5,241 bases of DNA, taken from an uncultured Lachnospiraceae bacterium. GTDB lineage: Bacteria; Bacillota; Clostridia; Lachnospirales; Lachnospiraceae. The stretch is from assembly GCA_910585555.1 (NCBI GenBank), contig CAJUFU010000071.1, positions 9,592 through 14,832 on the forward strand, read 5' to 3'. The notes under the pieces are model-generated. The model was given only the letters and a program-made list of their open reading frames with translations, was not told the DNA's origin and ran no database searches. Below, one piece after another: positions 5,196 to 5,241 of the stretch (position 1 is its first letter; each line of letters begins with the position of its first letter). The position numbers were made by a program, and so were the translations under genes.

Positions 5196-5241
5196 AGATC
5201 GGAAGAGCACACGTCTGAACTCCAGTCACCGCTCATTATCT
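5196..5241. other. Illumina TruSeq adapter contamination (not genomic)
   Basis: From 5196 the sequence reads AGATCGGAAGAGCACACGTC and continues to 5229 as the standard TruSeq index-adapter sequence. It is followed by an 8-base index CGCTCATT (5230-5237), which I recall as TruSeq HT index D703, and ATCT (5238-5241), the start of the flow-cell-binding part. Genomic sequence therefore ends at about 5195 and these 46 bases should be trimmed. Confidence 0.97.

Overview
The window looks like the end of a contig from a draft genome of a Clostridia bacterium, most likely a member of the Lachnospiraceae. This is inferred from recalled family resemblance (the DUF6323/DUF6179-like pair, the style of the Rpn-family nuclease, the clostridial-type threonine synthase), from strong GGAGG ribosome binding sites and from consensus sigma-A-type promoters. 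No database search was possible.

Layout: (1) positions 1-527, + strand, hold the C-terminal part of a citrate synthase, cut by the window edge inside the HGGAN active-site motif. (2) A hairpin with T-rich flanks on both sides (about 553-606) separates it from a convergent minus-strand cluster. (3) That cluster, read from 2585 down to 607, encodes a DUF6323-like protein, a DUF6179-like protein and a small lipoprotein. The first two are led by a good minus-strand promoter (2672-2700). The lipoprotein follows 101 bp later, with its own strong ribosome binding site, and may be co-transcribed. (4) A second, near-perfect promoter (2704-2732) faces the opposite way with only 3 bp between the two -35 boxes. 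It points into a perfect hairpin terminator (2742-2768) that also ends thrC, so no protein gene is visible for it. (5) thrC (threonine synthase, minus strand, 4315-2816) has its own consensus promoter (4545-4573). The leader of about 220 nt between promoter and start codon is filled by a repetitive, hairpin-rich element (about 4351-4527). (6) The 3' part of an Rpn/PD-(D/E)XK-family nuclease or putative transposase gene (minus strand, 5195-4603) follows. (7) The last 46 bases (5196-5241) are not genomic: they match the Illumina TruSeq index adapter with an 8-base index and the first bases of the flow-cell sequence.

Functionally, citrate synthase and threonine synthase are ordinary central and amino-acid metabolism. 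The parts worth a second look are the unknown-function DUF6323/DUF6179/lipoprotein cluster, the back-to-back promoters with an apparent terminator-bound short transcript, and the repeat element sitting in the thrC leader beside a transposase-like nuclease. I found no phage genes, CRISPR array, tRNA or rRNA, and no convincing new defence or mobile system. The most certain anomaly is the adapter contamination.
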